DNA of 64,000 bases from assembly GCA_963664045.2 (NCBI GenBank), contig CAXXGT010000011.1, positions 186,001 to 250,000 on the forward strand, given 5' to 3'. This DNA is from JAPPHA01 sp963664045. GTDB taxonomy: Bacteria > Pseudomonadota > Alphaproteobacteria > Rhodobacterales > Rhodobacteraceae. The position numbers were made by a program, and so were the translations under genes. Positions 44,363-52,628 of the stretch are shown piece by piece; within the stretch, counting starts at the first letter, position 1, and every line of letters begins with the position of its first letter. The notes under the pieces are model-generated. The model ran no database searches. It was not told the origin of the DNA and worked only from the letters and a program-made list of their open reading frames with translations.

Positions 44363-45340
44363 ATGCTTAACACTGTGACCAAGCGAATCCTCGCGGCGTC
44401 CATTGCTCTGGTGGCATCCTCTGCAATCGCAAACGCGCAGACGACTGTCCGGTACGCAACCGATGGCTACGGGATGGGCGCAACAATCGTCCTTGCATCC
44501 GAAAAGGGATATCTAATGGACGAAGGCATAAACCCGATCATCCAGACCTATGCCTACGGTGTCGACACGATAGATGCCGTACTGGCCGGACAGGCGGATT
44601 TCGGGGTGGTGATCGGATTCCCCCTGCTGATCCGATTCCAGTCGGGCAAGTTGGTTTCGCCATCGATTATCGGAAATTTCGTTCCGGGCTGGCACAAGCT
44701 CTATACGCGTACGGAACTCGAGAACGCGGACGAATTCGAAGGCAAATCCTTCGCGGTGGCGACAGGCACCGCTCAGGAATTCGTGACTCGAAACTATATC
44801 AGATTGCTGGGACTTGACCCTGAAACGGACGTCGAGCTCGTCGATTTTAGCGATCTGTTCAGCATTGTCGGCGCACTGAAATCCGGCCGAATTGATGCCG
44901 CATGGGTTTGGGGCGAAGGCGCGAAAACCATGGGAGAGGATGCGAATTTCTCCTTCATATCGGACGACAGTATCGTATCCGAGGGAGCGACCGCGCTGCT
45001 GGTGACCACAAATGAATACGCCGATGCCAATCACGATACGATCGTCAGAACGCTAAAGGCGTTGAACAGGGCGACTGACGACGTCGCCGCCGACAGTGGC
45101 GCGGTCGCGATCATCGTCGCCGACAAGCTCGGCGCGGACAGTGAATTGGTGAAGCGGGCGATCGACCAGGCCCGGTATGAACTGAGCTTCACTCCGAGTT
45201 TGGTCGACAACATGAGAGCCCAGCACGAATTCCTGCTCGATGCCGGAATGATCGAACCATATGATCTGACGCCGTTGCTTTATTCCAAGGCGTTGGCCGA
45301 GGCCGACCCCTCGGCGGAGATCGACGCCTCACTCGAGTAG
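44363..45340 (+). CDS. ABC transporter substrate-binding protein (NrtA/SsuA/TauA type)
   Basis: The 325-residue protein begins MLNTVTKRILAASIALVAS and has a Sec signal peptide cleaved after ANAQ near residues 23-26. The mature protein is of the NMT1/SsuA type: YATDGYGMGATIVLASEKGYLMDEG near 31-55, then VLAGQADFGVVIGFP near 72-86 and AVATGTAQEFVTRNYI near 130. It delivers an aliphatic or aryl sulfonate or sulfate ester to the permease. GGAGAAGGA sets the start at 44363. A hairpin follows its stop, so it is expressed above the other subunits. Confidence 0.93.
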   Translation: MLNTVTKRILAASIALVASSAIANAQTTVRYATDGYGMGATIVLASEKGYLMDEGINPIIQTYAYGVDTIDAVLAGQADFGVVIGFPLLIRFQSGKLVSPSIIGNFVPGWHKLYTRTELENADEFEGKSFAVATGTAQEFVTRNYIRLLGLDPETDVELVDFSDLFSIVGALKSGRIDAAWVWGEGAKTMGEDANFSFISDDSIVSEGATALLVTTNEYADANHDTIVRTLKALNRATDDVAADSGAVAIIVADKLGADSELVKRAIDQARYELSFTPSLVDNMRAQHEFLLDAGMIEPYDLTPLLYSKALAEADPSAEIDASLE

Positions 45341-45349
45341 CAACACCTT

Positions 45350-45392
45350 GACGGGCGGGCGCGGCCGACGGCCGAGAGGTTTCCCGCCCGTC
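45350..45392 (+). terminator. Stem-loop after the binding-protein gene (attenuator or mRNA stabiliser)
   Basis: GACGGGCGGG (45350-45359) pairs perfectly with CCCGCCCGTC (45383-45392). The 23-base loop contains a further CGGCCG/CGGCCG hairpin. No U-tract follows except TCTTC. Like the hairpin at 22681, it separates a binding-protein gene from the membrane components. Confidence 0.6.
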
Positions 45393-45416
45393 TTCGCATC
45401 ATGACCGAGCCGACGA

Positions 45417-46187
45417 TTGGGTATTCAGCTTAAAGAAATTTCCTTTTCCTACACGCCGGCTTCGGATGATCCACTCGTCCTCAAGAATATCGATCTTACG
45501 ATTGAAAATGGCGAGTTCCTTATCCTGCTGGGGCCCAGCGGTTGTGGAAAGTCCACGTTGTTGCGGCTCATTGCCGGATTCGATCATGCGACCGCGGGAA
45601 GCGCGGAGGTGGACGGGTCTTCGATTGACGGTCCCGGCAAAGACCGGGGCATGGTGTTCCAGGACCTGGACAGTTCACTCTTTCAATGGCTGAGCGTTCG
45701 CCAAAATGTCGAGTTCGGTCTCAAGGTGAACCGCATCGAGGCAGGCGAAAGAAAGAACCGCGCGAACGACGCCTTGCGAATGGTGAACATGACGGATCAC
45801 GACCACAAGTTTCCGGATGCCCTGTCGGGTGGGATGAAACAGCGAGTCCAGATTGCCCGAATGCTCGCAATGCGTCCCAATATCATGTTGATGGATGAGC
45901 CCTTTGCGGCGCTTGATGCCCAAACCCGGCAGATGCTTCAGAGACAACTCGTATCCATATGGTCCGAGGTCAAACGCACGGCCATATACGTTACGCACGA
46001 CATTCGCGAGGCGATCAATCTCGGCCAGCGTATCGTACTGATGACCGCAGGACCGGAGGCCGGCATCAAACGTGAATATGCCGTCCCCCTTGAATATCCG
46101 AGGGATCAATCGGACCAGGTCTACATCGATCTTCTTCAGACCATCTCGAAAGACATCGAAGAGGAAGTTACAAAGGTCTGGTCATGA
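45417..46187 (+). CDS. ABC transporter ATP-binding protein (TauB/SsuB type)
   Basis: The 256-residue ATPase has Walker A GPSGCGKSTLLRLIAG near 39-54, Q-loop VFQDLDSSLFQW near 81-92, signature LSGGMKQRVQIARML near 136-150 and Walker B IMLMDEPFAALDAQT near 155-169. It powers uptake by the TauC-like permease. The only in-frame start is a TTG at 45417. An ATG at 45401 (MTEPTIG) is out of phase by one base; removing one G from GGG at 45419-45421 gives MTEPTIGIQLKEISFSY, a natural N-terminus. A one-base indel is suspected. The stop overlaps the permease start by four bases. Confidence 0.92.
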   Translation: MGIQLKEISFSYTPASDDPLVLKNIDLTIENGEFLILLGPSGCGKSTLLRLIAGFDHATAGSAEVDGSSIDGPGKDRGMVFQDLDSSLFQWLSVRQNVEFGLKVNRIEAGERKNRANDALRMVNMTDHDHKFPDALSGGMKQRVQIARMLAMRPNIMLMDEPFAALDAQTRQMLQRQLVSIWSEVKRTAIYVTHDIREAINLGQRIVLMTAGPEAGIKREYAVPLEYPRDQSDQVYIDLLQTISKDIEEEVTKVWS

Positions 46188-46987
46188 CCCGTTCGCCGTT
46201 AAACAAGACATTCCTTGGCGGTCGGATCGGCCGCAGTTTTTGGATTTCGACGGTCTCGATCAGCATCGGCCTGATTGTTTGGGAAATCGTCGCGCGGCTT
46301 TGGATAGATCCCTTTTTCCTGCCCCCGGTGAGCACCGTTTTTCTGGGCATCATCGAACTGATAGAGAAGGGCCTGCTCTTTGGCACCATTGGAATCAGCC
46401 TGTACAGGATATTGGCGGGTTTCCTTTTGGGGAGCATCGTCGCAATTCCAATCGGATTGATCGTTGGCATCTCGATTACCGCTCGGGCCATATTCGATCC
46501 CTATGTCCACTTCTTGCGTTTTATCCCGGCCCTGGCGCTTACGTCCCTGTTCCTTGTTTGGTTCGGCGTCGGCGAAGTCGCGAAAATACTGCAAGTGATG
46601 TATGCGACGGCATTCATCGTAATCGTCAATACGGCTACCGGTGTTGTCACGACGCATGAAAACAAGATTCTTGCGGCGCAAACACTTGGCGCATCCCGCT
46701 GGCAGATATTCTGGCTCGTGACGATACCGGCCTGTATTCCGTCCATTTATGTTGGAATGCGATTGGCTCTGGCAGGGTCCTTCATGGTCATTGTCGCGGT
46801 TGAAATGCTCGCCGCCGAATCGGGCCTGGGCTATTTGATCTGGACATCCAAAGTCTATTTCAAGATCGACTGGATGTTTGTGGGTATATTTTTCCTTGGC
46901 GCCTTGGGTTTGCTGGCGGACTATCTTTGGAAGATGCTCGGCCGTTACGTGATTAGGCGCTTTGTCCGGGAAAGCGCAGACTACTGA
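46184..46987 (+). CDS. ABC transporter permease (TauC/SsuC type)
   Basis: The 267-residue protein has six hydrophobic segments and the permease loop AAQTLGASRWQIFWLVTIPA near 165-184. It forms a homodimeric channel with the TauB-like ATPase. It starts in the ATPase stop codon (ATGA) and the second sulfatase gene begins one base after its stop, so the three are translationally coupled. The coupling with a sulfatase says that the imported molecule is a sulfate ester. Confidence 0.93.
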   Translation: MTRSPLNKTFLGGRIGRSFWISTVSISIGLIVWEIVARLWIDPFFLPPVSTVFLGIIELIEKGLLFGTIGISLYRILAGFLLGSIVAIPIGLIVGISITARAIFDPYVHFLRFIPALALTSLFLVWFGVGEVAKILQVMYATAFIVIVNTATGVVTTHENKILAAQTLGASRWQIFWLVTIPACIPSIYVGMRLALAGSFMVIVAVEMLAAESGLGYLIWTSKVYFKIDWMFVGIFFLGALGLLADYLWKMLGRYVIRRFVRESADY

Positions 46988-46988
46988 C

Positions 46989-48356
46989 ATGCCGCTTAAC
47001 ATTCTCCTTTTCCTTACAGATGATCATGGACAATGGGCGCTGGGTTCGTCGCGCAACGATTGCATCCAGGCGCCGAACCTCGACTACCTGGCCGATACCG
47101 GCACGGTCATGGAAAACGCCTTCACGCCGACACCTGTGTGTTCTCCTGCCCGAGCCTGTTTGCTGACGGGACGCACGGCATCGCAGCACGGAGTCCACGA
47201 CTATCTCGACAATCTGCCAGCTCACTTTCGGCGCGATTGGCTTGACGAGCAAATGACGCTTCCGGAGCTGCTGCAGGATGCGGGCTATGGAACCGGCCTC
47301 GTCGGCAAATGGCACTTGGGCAACGACGACAAGAACGCAAGGGGATTCGATTCCTGGGGAGCGCTCGCGGGCGACTATCCGATCGACGCAACCGGACCGG
47401 CCCGCTATTGCGTCAACGGTGAACTACAGAAGATCGAAGGGTCGAAGGCGTCGATCATTACCGATGGAGCGGTCAGATTTCTGAAGAATCGCGACAAGGA
47501 TCGCCCCTTTTTCCTATTTGTCGGCCATGTTTCCACCCACAGCCCCTGGGAAGGCCATCCGAAGAGGTTGGTCGCGCGCTACGCAACGCATGATTTTGCC
47601 GAGGTGCCGCAGTGCGAAACATACCCGTTTGGTGAACAGAACCTGGAATCAAGACATCTCATCGATCGCGCCAATCCGCGCGCCGCTCTCGCGCAGTACT
47701 ACGCGTCGGTGACGTCGATTGATGAAGGAGTCGGGCGACTGATGGATGCACTCGACGCGGAAGGACTGGGCGACGAGACGGTCATCATCTACACATCGGA
47801 TCACGGGTTGAATTGCGGCCATCATGGAATCTGGGGAAAGGGCAACGGAACCTTGCCTCTGAACATGGTGGACGAGAGCATCAGGATTCCCATGATCCTC
47901 AATGGTCCCGGTATCAAGAAAGGCCAGGTACGCGGTGAATTCGTCGACCATCTGGACCTGTTTTCGACGATCGTCGACTTGGCAGGGCTAAGACATCCAT
48001 GCGACATCGATTACGCTGGCAAGTCGTTTCGGCACATTCTCGCCGGGGATAGCACGGAGAATTGGAGGCAAATGCAATTCTGCGAGTATGGCAATGTGCA
48101 AATGGTCCGCGACAGCCGCTACAAATTGGTCATTTGGCATGATACGGGCAAACACCGGCTTTTCGATTTGCACAGTGATCCGCGGGAGAACCATGATCTG
48201 GCAAAAGTGCCGGAACATGCAAACCGTTGCGAAGACATGCTGAGCCGACTGCGGGACCACTATGACCGCTTCAGTTTGCCCGATTCGTCTGGTGTTCACC
48301 TGGGAGGACCGGAGGCAACCAACATCACGTCTCCCTGGAGTCGCGAAACGCATTAG
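46989..48356 (+). CDS. Sulfatase (type I, formylglycine-dependent), second copy
   Basis: The 455-residue protein begins MPLNILLFLTDDHGQWALGSS with metal-binding Asp11 and Asp12. It carries Cys51-Ser-Pro-Ala-Arg for formylglycine, GLVGKWHLG near 111-119, and IIYTSDHGLNCGHHGIWGKG near 266-285. It is only distantly related to the first sulfatase at 41999, so it probably acts on another ester or another bond of the same compound. It lies one base after the permease stop, with no ribosome binding site of its own beyond the coding end, and so depends on translational coupling. No signal peptide is present; hydrolysis is cytoplasmic. Confidence 0.93.
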   Translation: MPLNILLFLTDDHGQWALGSSRNDCIQAPNLDYLADTGTVMENAFTPTPVCSPARACLLTGRTASQHGVHDYLDNLPAHFRRDWLDEQMTLPELLQDAGYGTGLVGKWHLGNDDKNARGFDSWGALAGDYPIDATGPARYCVNGELQKIEGSKASIITDGAVRFLKNRDKDRPFFLFVGHVSTHSPWEGHPKRLVARYATHDFAEVPQCETYPFGEQNLESRHLIDRANPRAALAQYYASVTSIDEGVGRLMDALDAEGLGDETVIIYTSDHGLNCGHHGIWGKGNGTLPLNMVDESIRIPMILNGPGIKKGQVRGEFVDHLDLFSTIVDLAGLRHPCDIDYAGKSFRHILAGDSTENWRQMQFCEYGNVQMVRDSRYKLVIWHDTGKHRLFDLHSDPRENHDLAKVPEHANRCEDMLSRLRDHYDRFSLPDSSGVHLGGPEATNITSPWSRETH

Positions 48357-48572
48357 ATTCCGAGAGCTGTTCTTCCGATTGCGGCACCTGGAGAACGTCC
48401 GCATGTGTATGGTGTCGTGGCGGTTTGGCAACCTCTCCGGGGACAACGTTTGCCAGAATTCGCACCCGCAGCAGATGGCCGCATTCCGGGACGTCGTGAT
48501 ACAAGGGTTTCCGGAACAGAAAATATTTTGTCTCCGCCCTTGAAGATTTTGCTCGACATCCCACCTATGTTA

Positions 48573-48591
48573 ATGTAAATCACATTTACAT
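48573..48591. promoter_or_regulatory. Perfect palindrome upstream of the DUF2852 gene
   Basis: ATGTAAAT-CAC-ATTTACAT is an 8-bp inverted repeat with a 3-base spacer, 20 bases before the ATG of the DUF2852 gene. It is AT-rich in a GC-rich setting. The position suggests an operator overlapping a promoter or leader. The regulator is unknown. Confidence 0.6.
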
Positions 48592-48610
48592 AGAAGGAAG
48601 CAACGCAACC

Positions 48611-49006
48611 ATGAAAGGAAGTCGCCCAATGTCAACGGCCGCCCACTGGTTTTCGAAAGTCGAACGCTGGCTGGATGAACACGGAAGGATCGCTTGGCTC
48701 GCGGTCATGATCGTGGGTTTCATCGTCGCATGGCCAATTGGTCTTGCCATTCTCTTCTACATGATCTGGAGCAAACGAATGACTCGTTCTTTTTTCGCCT
48801 GCAAGTCGAGCACCCGCTTCGGCCGCGGCAGCGGCAGCGGCAACACTGCATTTGATGCCTACAAGGCAGAAACCGTCAAGCGTCTCGAGGACGAACAGAA
48901 GGCTTTCAGGAAATTCCTCGATCGGCTCCGCGAAGCCAAGGACAAGGCCGAATTCGAGCAGTTTCTGGCGGAGAGAAACAAGCCCAGCACGAACGCCGAA
49001 GCCTGA
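48611..49006 (+). CDS. DUF2852 family membrane protein
   Basis: The 131-residue protein has one clear hydrophobic region at about 27-52 (AWLAVMIVGFIVAWPIGL, then AILFYMIWS), a short basic stretch, and a helical C-terminal part rich in Lys/Glu (RLEDEQKAFRKFLDRLREAK). This is the pattern of DUF2852, a family seen mostly in alphaproteobacteria and without known function. The ATG at 48629, with AAGGAAG 8 bases upstream, is a good alternative start. The gene is single, preceded by the palindrome at 48573. Confidence 0.88.
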   Translation: MKGSRPMSTAAHWFSKVERWLDEHGRIAWLAVMIVGFIVAWPIGLAILFYMIWSKRMTRSFFACKSSTRFGRGSGSGNTAFDAYKAETVKRLEDEQKAFRKFLDRLREAKDKAEFEQFLAERNKPSTNAEA

Positions 49007-49029
49007 CATAGACCCAGCCCAGGGGGACC

Positions 49030-49066
49030 GCACCCTTTTCCTCCACCCCTCCATGGAAGAGGGTGC
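49030..49066. terminator. Hairpin between convergent genes
   Basis: GCACCCTTTTCCTCCA and TGGAAGAGGGTGC form an imperfect stem of about 12 pairs around CCCCTCCA-like loop bases. It lies 24 bases after the DUF2852 stop and 63 bases beyond the end of the leftward gene, so it may serve both directions. It lacks a long U-tract. Confidence 0.45.
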
Positions 49067-49128
49067 GCCGCCGGGACAACCGTATTACCCCGACCCTTTC
49101 CCATACACTGAACATCGACGACTCGGTT

Positions 49129-49707
49129 TCAGACGGAAGGACCCGTCCACCGCCATGGCGTGATTCCCGCAAGCGCCTCGATCAGATCCTTTGCCCTCGC
49201 GTTCGCTCTCGAGGCATTTCGCGATGCCTTTTCCGGCTCCCGAAGTCCATTCAATCCCGAACTGTTTCCATGCTCCACGGGCGGGCCAGGACCGTCATCC
49301 GACTGACGCTGCCAGGCCAGAACGACGGTCAGAGCTTCCTTTCGGGGAATGCCCGCGACCGCGCGTGCTATAGAGTGAATCCGTTCGGAGGCCCGCCCAA
49401 CGGTCATCGGAAAGGACTGGGTGATCGTTCGCCCTGCCAGAGTCGGAACAAGGACAGGCCCGAATTTCGGCGAAAGCTTTCTTTCGAGCAAGCCATCAGC
49501 GCACAACGATGCAACCTCCCTTTGCATCGCGGCCGAGCGGATGCCGTCGATACCAACATGTTCAAATCGAAATTCCATTTGAACTCCCGCCGCATGAATG
49601 AGCAGGTACACAGCGCACTGGAGATGGTCCCGACTGCTCGGACCGCCTTCCTCGAGCAAGGCGTCGATGACGGAAGTCAGGATTGCCACTGTCCGCATTC
49701 GACTCAT
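49129..49707 (-). CDS. Hypothetical protein, YwgA/DUF4065-like
   Basis: The 192-residue protein starts MSRMRTVAILTSVIDAL. The stretch DHLQCAVYLLIHAAGVQMEF near 27-46 followed by ASLCADGLLERK near 66-77 resembles the KxxLQKLVYLL...DGLL pattern of YwgA-type proteins. The C-terminal 60 residues are Arg/Ala/Gly rich and look disordered. GAGAGATC precedes the ATG, and the start overlaps the stop of a small upstream frame by ATGA. Function is unknown; some relatives are regulators or antitoxin-like. Confidence 0.55.
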   Translation of the reverse strand: MSRMRTVAILTSVIDALLEEGGPSSRDHLQCAVYLLIHAAGVQMEFRFEHVGIDGIRSAAMQREVASLCADGLLERKLSPKFGPVLVPTLAGRTITQSFPMTVGRASERIHSIARAVAGIPRKEALTVVLAWQRQSDDGPGPPVEHGNSSGLNGLREPEKASRNASRANARAKDLIEALAGITPWRWTGPSV

Positions 49708-49955
49708 GATCTCTCCTGTTCCCGTCGTGCCGCTTCAGCCAGCCGCTGCTGAACTGGCTTCAGATACAGGCCCACGTATTGATGCCGTCCGCGGGAGATA
49801 GAATCATTCGACATGGCGAGAAACAGCGAATCCGCCGTTGCCGTGCTGGCTGTGCGTCGGTCCCGGCCACGAAACAGCTCCAGTGATGTTGTTCCGGATG
49901 CGCAGTCGTGAACATCCGTCCCAGATTTTTCAATGCGCCGGAACCTGATAGCCAC
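49704..49955 (-). CDS. Small hypothetical protein coupled to the YwgA-like gene (weak)
   Basis: An 83-codon frame (GTG start at 49955) ends in an ATGA overlap with the next gene, which argues that at least its 3' part (SNDSISRGRHQYVGLYLKPV, then a charged helix) is translated. The first half lies antisense to the GcvT-like fragment and is Arg/Thr-rich, so the true start may be the ATG at 49814 (36 codons). No domain is recognised. Confidence 0.3.
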   Translation of the reverse strand: MAIRFRRIEKSGTDVHDCASGTTSLELFRGRDRRTASTATADSLFLAMSNDSISRGRHQYVGLYLKPVQQRLAEAARREQERS

Positions 49956-50162
49956 CCGGAAATCAGGGAGCGTTGGAAGGTGTCGGATGACAATGGCAAC
50001 CCGGCGGGCTCCGTTACCTCGACCGCCTGGTCACCCGAGTTCAAGACCAATGTCGCAATCGGGATGATCGATCGCGACGCCAACCCGCCTGATAGCCGAA
50101 TTGTCGTTCACGCGCCCGGCGGAGACCGCGAAGCCGTGAATCGCGACAGTTTCTGGATGTAA
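49908..50162 (+). pseudogene. C-terminal fragment of a GcvT/DmdA-type aminomethyltransferase
   Basis: A rightward frame of 84 codons carries WKVSDDNGNPAGSVTSTAWS, then PEFKTNVAIGMIDRD, and ends in the FW motif (REAVNRDSFWM). This is the barrel-like C-terminal domain of glycine-cleavage T-protein and DMSP demethylase proteins. The N-terminal folate-binding part (about 280 residues) is absent: an in-frame stop lies at 49884, and upstream sequence shows no relation. It is therefore a remnant, though a stand-alone domain cannot be ruled out. It ends 11 bases from the convergent HyuA-type gene. Confidence 0.6.
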
Positions 50163-50172
50163 CGTCAATCCG

Positions 50173-52224
50173 TCATCCACCCCGGACGCCTGGCCGGCCT
50201 GTTGCCTCGACAACAAGGTCAGCCTGCAGCAAGTCATCCTCGTCGCCCGCGCCGGAGCGGACCAGGACCTTCTCTACCCTGATGACTGGCTCAAGAATGC
50301 CCGATTCGGAAGCGGTTCCGCAGGCCTGTTCGGTCAACCGGGATTCGAGGAGTTCAAGTGCCTTTTCCTCCGTCGCAACCTCTTCCATGCCAAATGCCGA
50401 ATGGAGCCTGAATTGGCACTTTCCGAGCGTGGTTACGTGTCCGCGGGCACGTACGGCCACGTGCCCGACGATCGCACCGATCGCGTTTGCCGCAGGGGAG
50501 AATTCCGGCACGTCAACCGAAATGGACAAACGTTTTCCGACCCCCGGGTAACAGGTCGCCGCAGGCCCGCCCAACGCGACAAGGGGTTTGTCGAGGCCGG
50601 CTTCGATCCGAACATGTCCGCGGTGGTGGTCGAGCCCCGCGATGGTCAGGACATGGCACGCGAGGCGATCGGGCGGAAGCCCAAAATCCCGTTCGTCCCA
50701 CGCAAAGGCGCACTCCATCAGGAAAGTCGCCGACTGATCGGTCAATCGAGCGAGGACCCGTTCGGCTGCCTGATGCGCGGATTCGGCAAAGGGACGTCCA
50801 TTCGGCGCCACTCTCCGCGCAAAAAGCTCGAGGGCCTTCATGGCAGCCGCCGCGTCCCAGGTGTCCTGGATGCCCTTGACGTGCCAGGCATCAGATGGCG
50901 TCACACACGAAAGCTTCAGGTAACCCCGCGAAATCAACCTGTCGACAATGGCCATGTCCTTCCTCGTGCGGACGGCAGTTCCCAGCCCGGAAACAGGTCG
51001 CTCGACACGATCAAGCACCTTCAATTCCGTTCGATTCAACTCGCGGCGATCACCTGCCGCACCGGGAACCGGCAAAGCGAACCGGCCGGCAAGTTCGTCC
51101 GGCTGATCCTTTTCGAGCTGACGGTCCAACAGTCCGTGAACCAGTTCACGCAAGTCCGTCGCGAGAAGGGATACGGGGATTGCGCGGCGCGGACCGAGCG
51201 CGAGCCGGAGTCGTGTTCCGTCTTCCCGGAGCATCGTCTCCGAGTCTCCACCCAGGCCCGTTGTTCTTACGGCGACCGCCTCGACCATTGTTCGAAACCC
51301 GCCAACGACGGCCCCGTCCGGGTCGATTCCCGGGCGGCCTTCGTGCAACGCAGCGGCGTCAGTCGTCGTTCCTCCGATATCGGCGACAATTGCATCATGC
51401 TTGCCGGTAAACCAGCTGGCGGCAACGACCGACGCAGCCGGTCCGGAGAGAATGGTTTCGACCGGCCTGGCCTTGGCCAGCGCCGCCGAAATCAGTGATC
51501 CGTCACCCCGGACAATCATGAGCGGCGCCTTGATTCCCCGATGCCCCAACAGCGACTCTGCCGCATCGACAAGCTTGTCGATGATTCCCACAAGCCGCGC
51601 GTTCAGGACCGCAGTCACCGCCCGTCTCGGACCGTTCAGACGCGAACTCAGCTCGTGGGAACACGTCACCGGCTTCCCCGTCGCCTCGCGCAAGCAATCC
51701 CTGATCCTGACTTCGTGGTCCGGATTTCGGGTGGCAAAACGGGAAACCACGGCCAAGGCCGACACCGTGGGGCCAAGCCCCTTCACTTGCCCGACGAGGC
51801 CATCGAGGTCCGGAAGTTCGATCTCCGTGCCGTGATGATCGTGCCCACCCCTGATCATGACGACGGGATCACCTGACAGCGCCTCTCGCAGTCGCTCCCG
51901 GTCCAGGTCCCGGGGCTCAAACCCGACAGCGACGAGCGCGACCCGATCCCACTTCCTTTCCACGATGGAATTGGTGGCAAGAGTGGTTGAAAGCGCGACG
52001 GTCGCGATGTCAGCGGCAGCGCAGTCGCCATTGGCGAGGACCGCGTCGATGGCGGCTCCGATTCCGGCCGACAGATCCTCATGCGTGGTCAATGCCTTTG
52101 CCACGTTGACGACCTTGTTGTCGGAATCGATCAGTGCGGCGTCCGTGTATGTGCCGCCCGTATCAATCCCCAGTCGAAGTGGAAGCGCGTTGTCGTTGAC
52201 CTTGTCCACCGCAAGTTCCGTCAT
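50173..52224 (-). CDS. Hydantoinase/oxoprolinase family protein, subunit A type
   Basis: The 683-residue protein is an ASKHA-fold HyuA: RLGIDTGGTYTDAALIDSD near 17-35 (phosphate 1), VALSTTLATNSIVE near 86-99, and VADIGGTTTDAAALHEG near 284-300 (phosphate 2). ATP-dependent enzymes of this family cleave hydantoins or 5-oxoproline, or carboxylate acetone/acetophenone. The usual HyuB partner (Hydantoinase_B) is not next to it; upstream are 404 bases without a gene. It may act alone or with a B subunit encoded elsewhere. The start at 52224 is standard (MTELAVDKVNDN). Confidence 0.9.
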   Translation of the reverse strand: MTELAVDKVNDNALPLRLGIDTGGTYTDAALIDSDNKVVNVAKALTTHEDLSAGIGAAIDAVLANGDCAAADIATVALSTTLATNSIVERKWDRVALVAVGFEPRDLDRERLREALSGDPVVMIRGGHDHHGTEIELPDLDGLVGQVKGLGPTVSALAVVSRFATRNPDHEVRIRDCLREATGKPVTCSHELSSRLNGPRRAVTAVLNARLVGIIDKLVDAAESLLGHRGIKAPLMIVRGDGSLISAALAKARPVETILSGPAASVVAASWFTGKHDAIVADIGGTTTDAAALHEGRPGIDPDGAVVGGFRTMVEAVAVRTTGLGGDSETMLREDGTRLRLALGPRRAIPVSLLATDLRELVHGLLDRQLEKDQPDELAGRFALPVPGAAGDRRELNRTELKVLDRVERPVSGLGTAVRTRKDMAIVDRLISRGYLKLSCVTPSDAWHVKGIQDTWDAAAAMKALELFARRVAPNGRPFAESAHQAAERVLARLTDQSATFLMECAFAWDERDFGLPPDRLACHVLTIAGLDHHRGHVRIEAGLDKPLVALGGPAATCYPGVGKRLSISVDVPEFSPAANAIGAIVGHVAVRARGHVTTLGKCQFRLHSAFGMEEVATEEKALELLESRLTEQACGTASESGILEPVIRVEKVLVRSGAGDEDDLLQADLVVEATGRPGVRGG

Positions 52225-52628
52225 GGGACGTCCGGATCCGGACCTGGCCGTGTCTCCGTCGTCGCCGGATCCGTGTCGTTGTCCGTTAGCGTTCTGGCTG
52301 CATTACCTCGTATCCGGAGAATCTGCCAATACCCGTCGAAGGAAACGTGCTCGGGCAGCGCACGATATCAGGTCTCGGGACCGGCAACCTATCCTGGTCG
52401 CCGGCCGGGCCAAGGACCGGTCGTCGTACGTGGTTCCTTGGCAAACCGGGATTCCCGCGCGCGCATCACGGCACGTTCGGCCGCGTATGCGCAAATGCTT
52501 GACGAAGACCCAATCTTGACACTCATCGGACCCATCGGCAAAAGGCCTTTCGTCAAAGGCTTCGAATTTCCTCCCGGTGAGGCAACGCGGAATCCTGACC
52601 ATCTCCGAACGGATGGCGAGAGGAAAGT
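52225..52628. other. Divergent intergenic region between hyuA-type gene and scoA
   Basis: No gene is supported. Frames open here lack ribosome binding sites and family features. It should hold the promoters of both divergent genes; TTGACGAAGACCCAATCTTGACA near 52500 offers two TTGACA-like elements, but no -10 box at the right spacing is clear. Confidence 0.45.
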
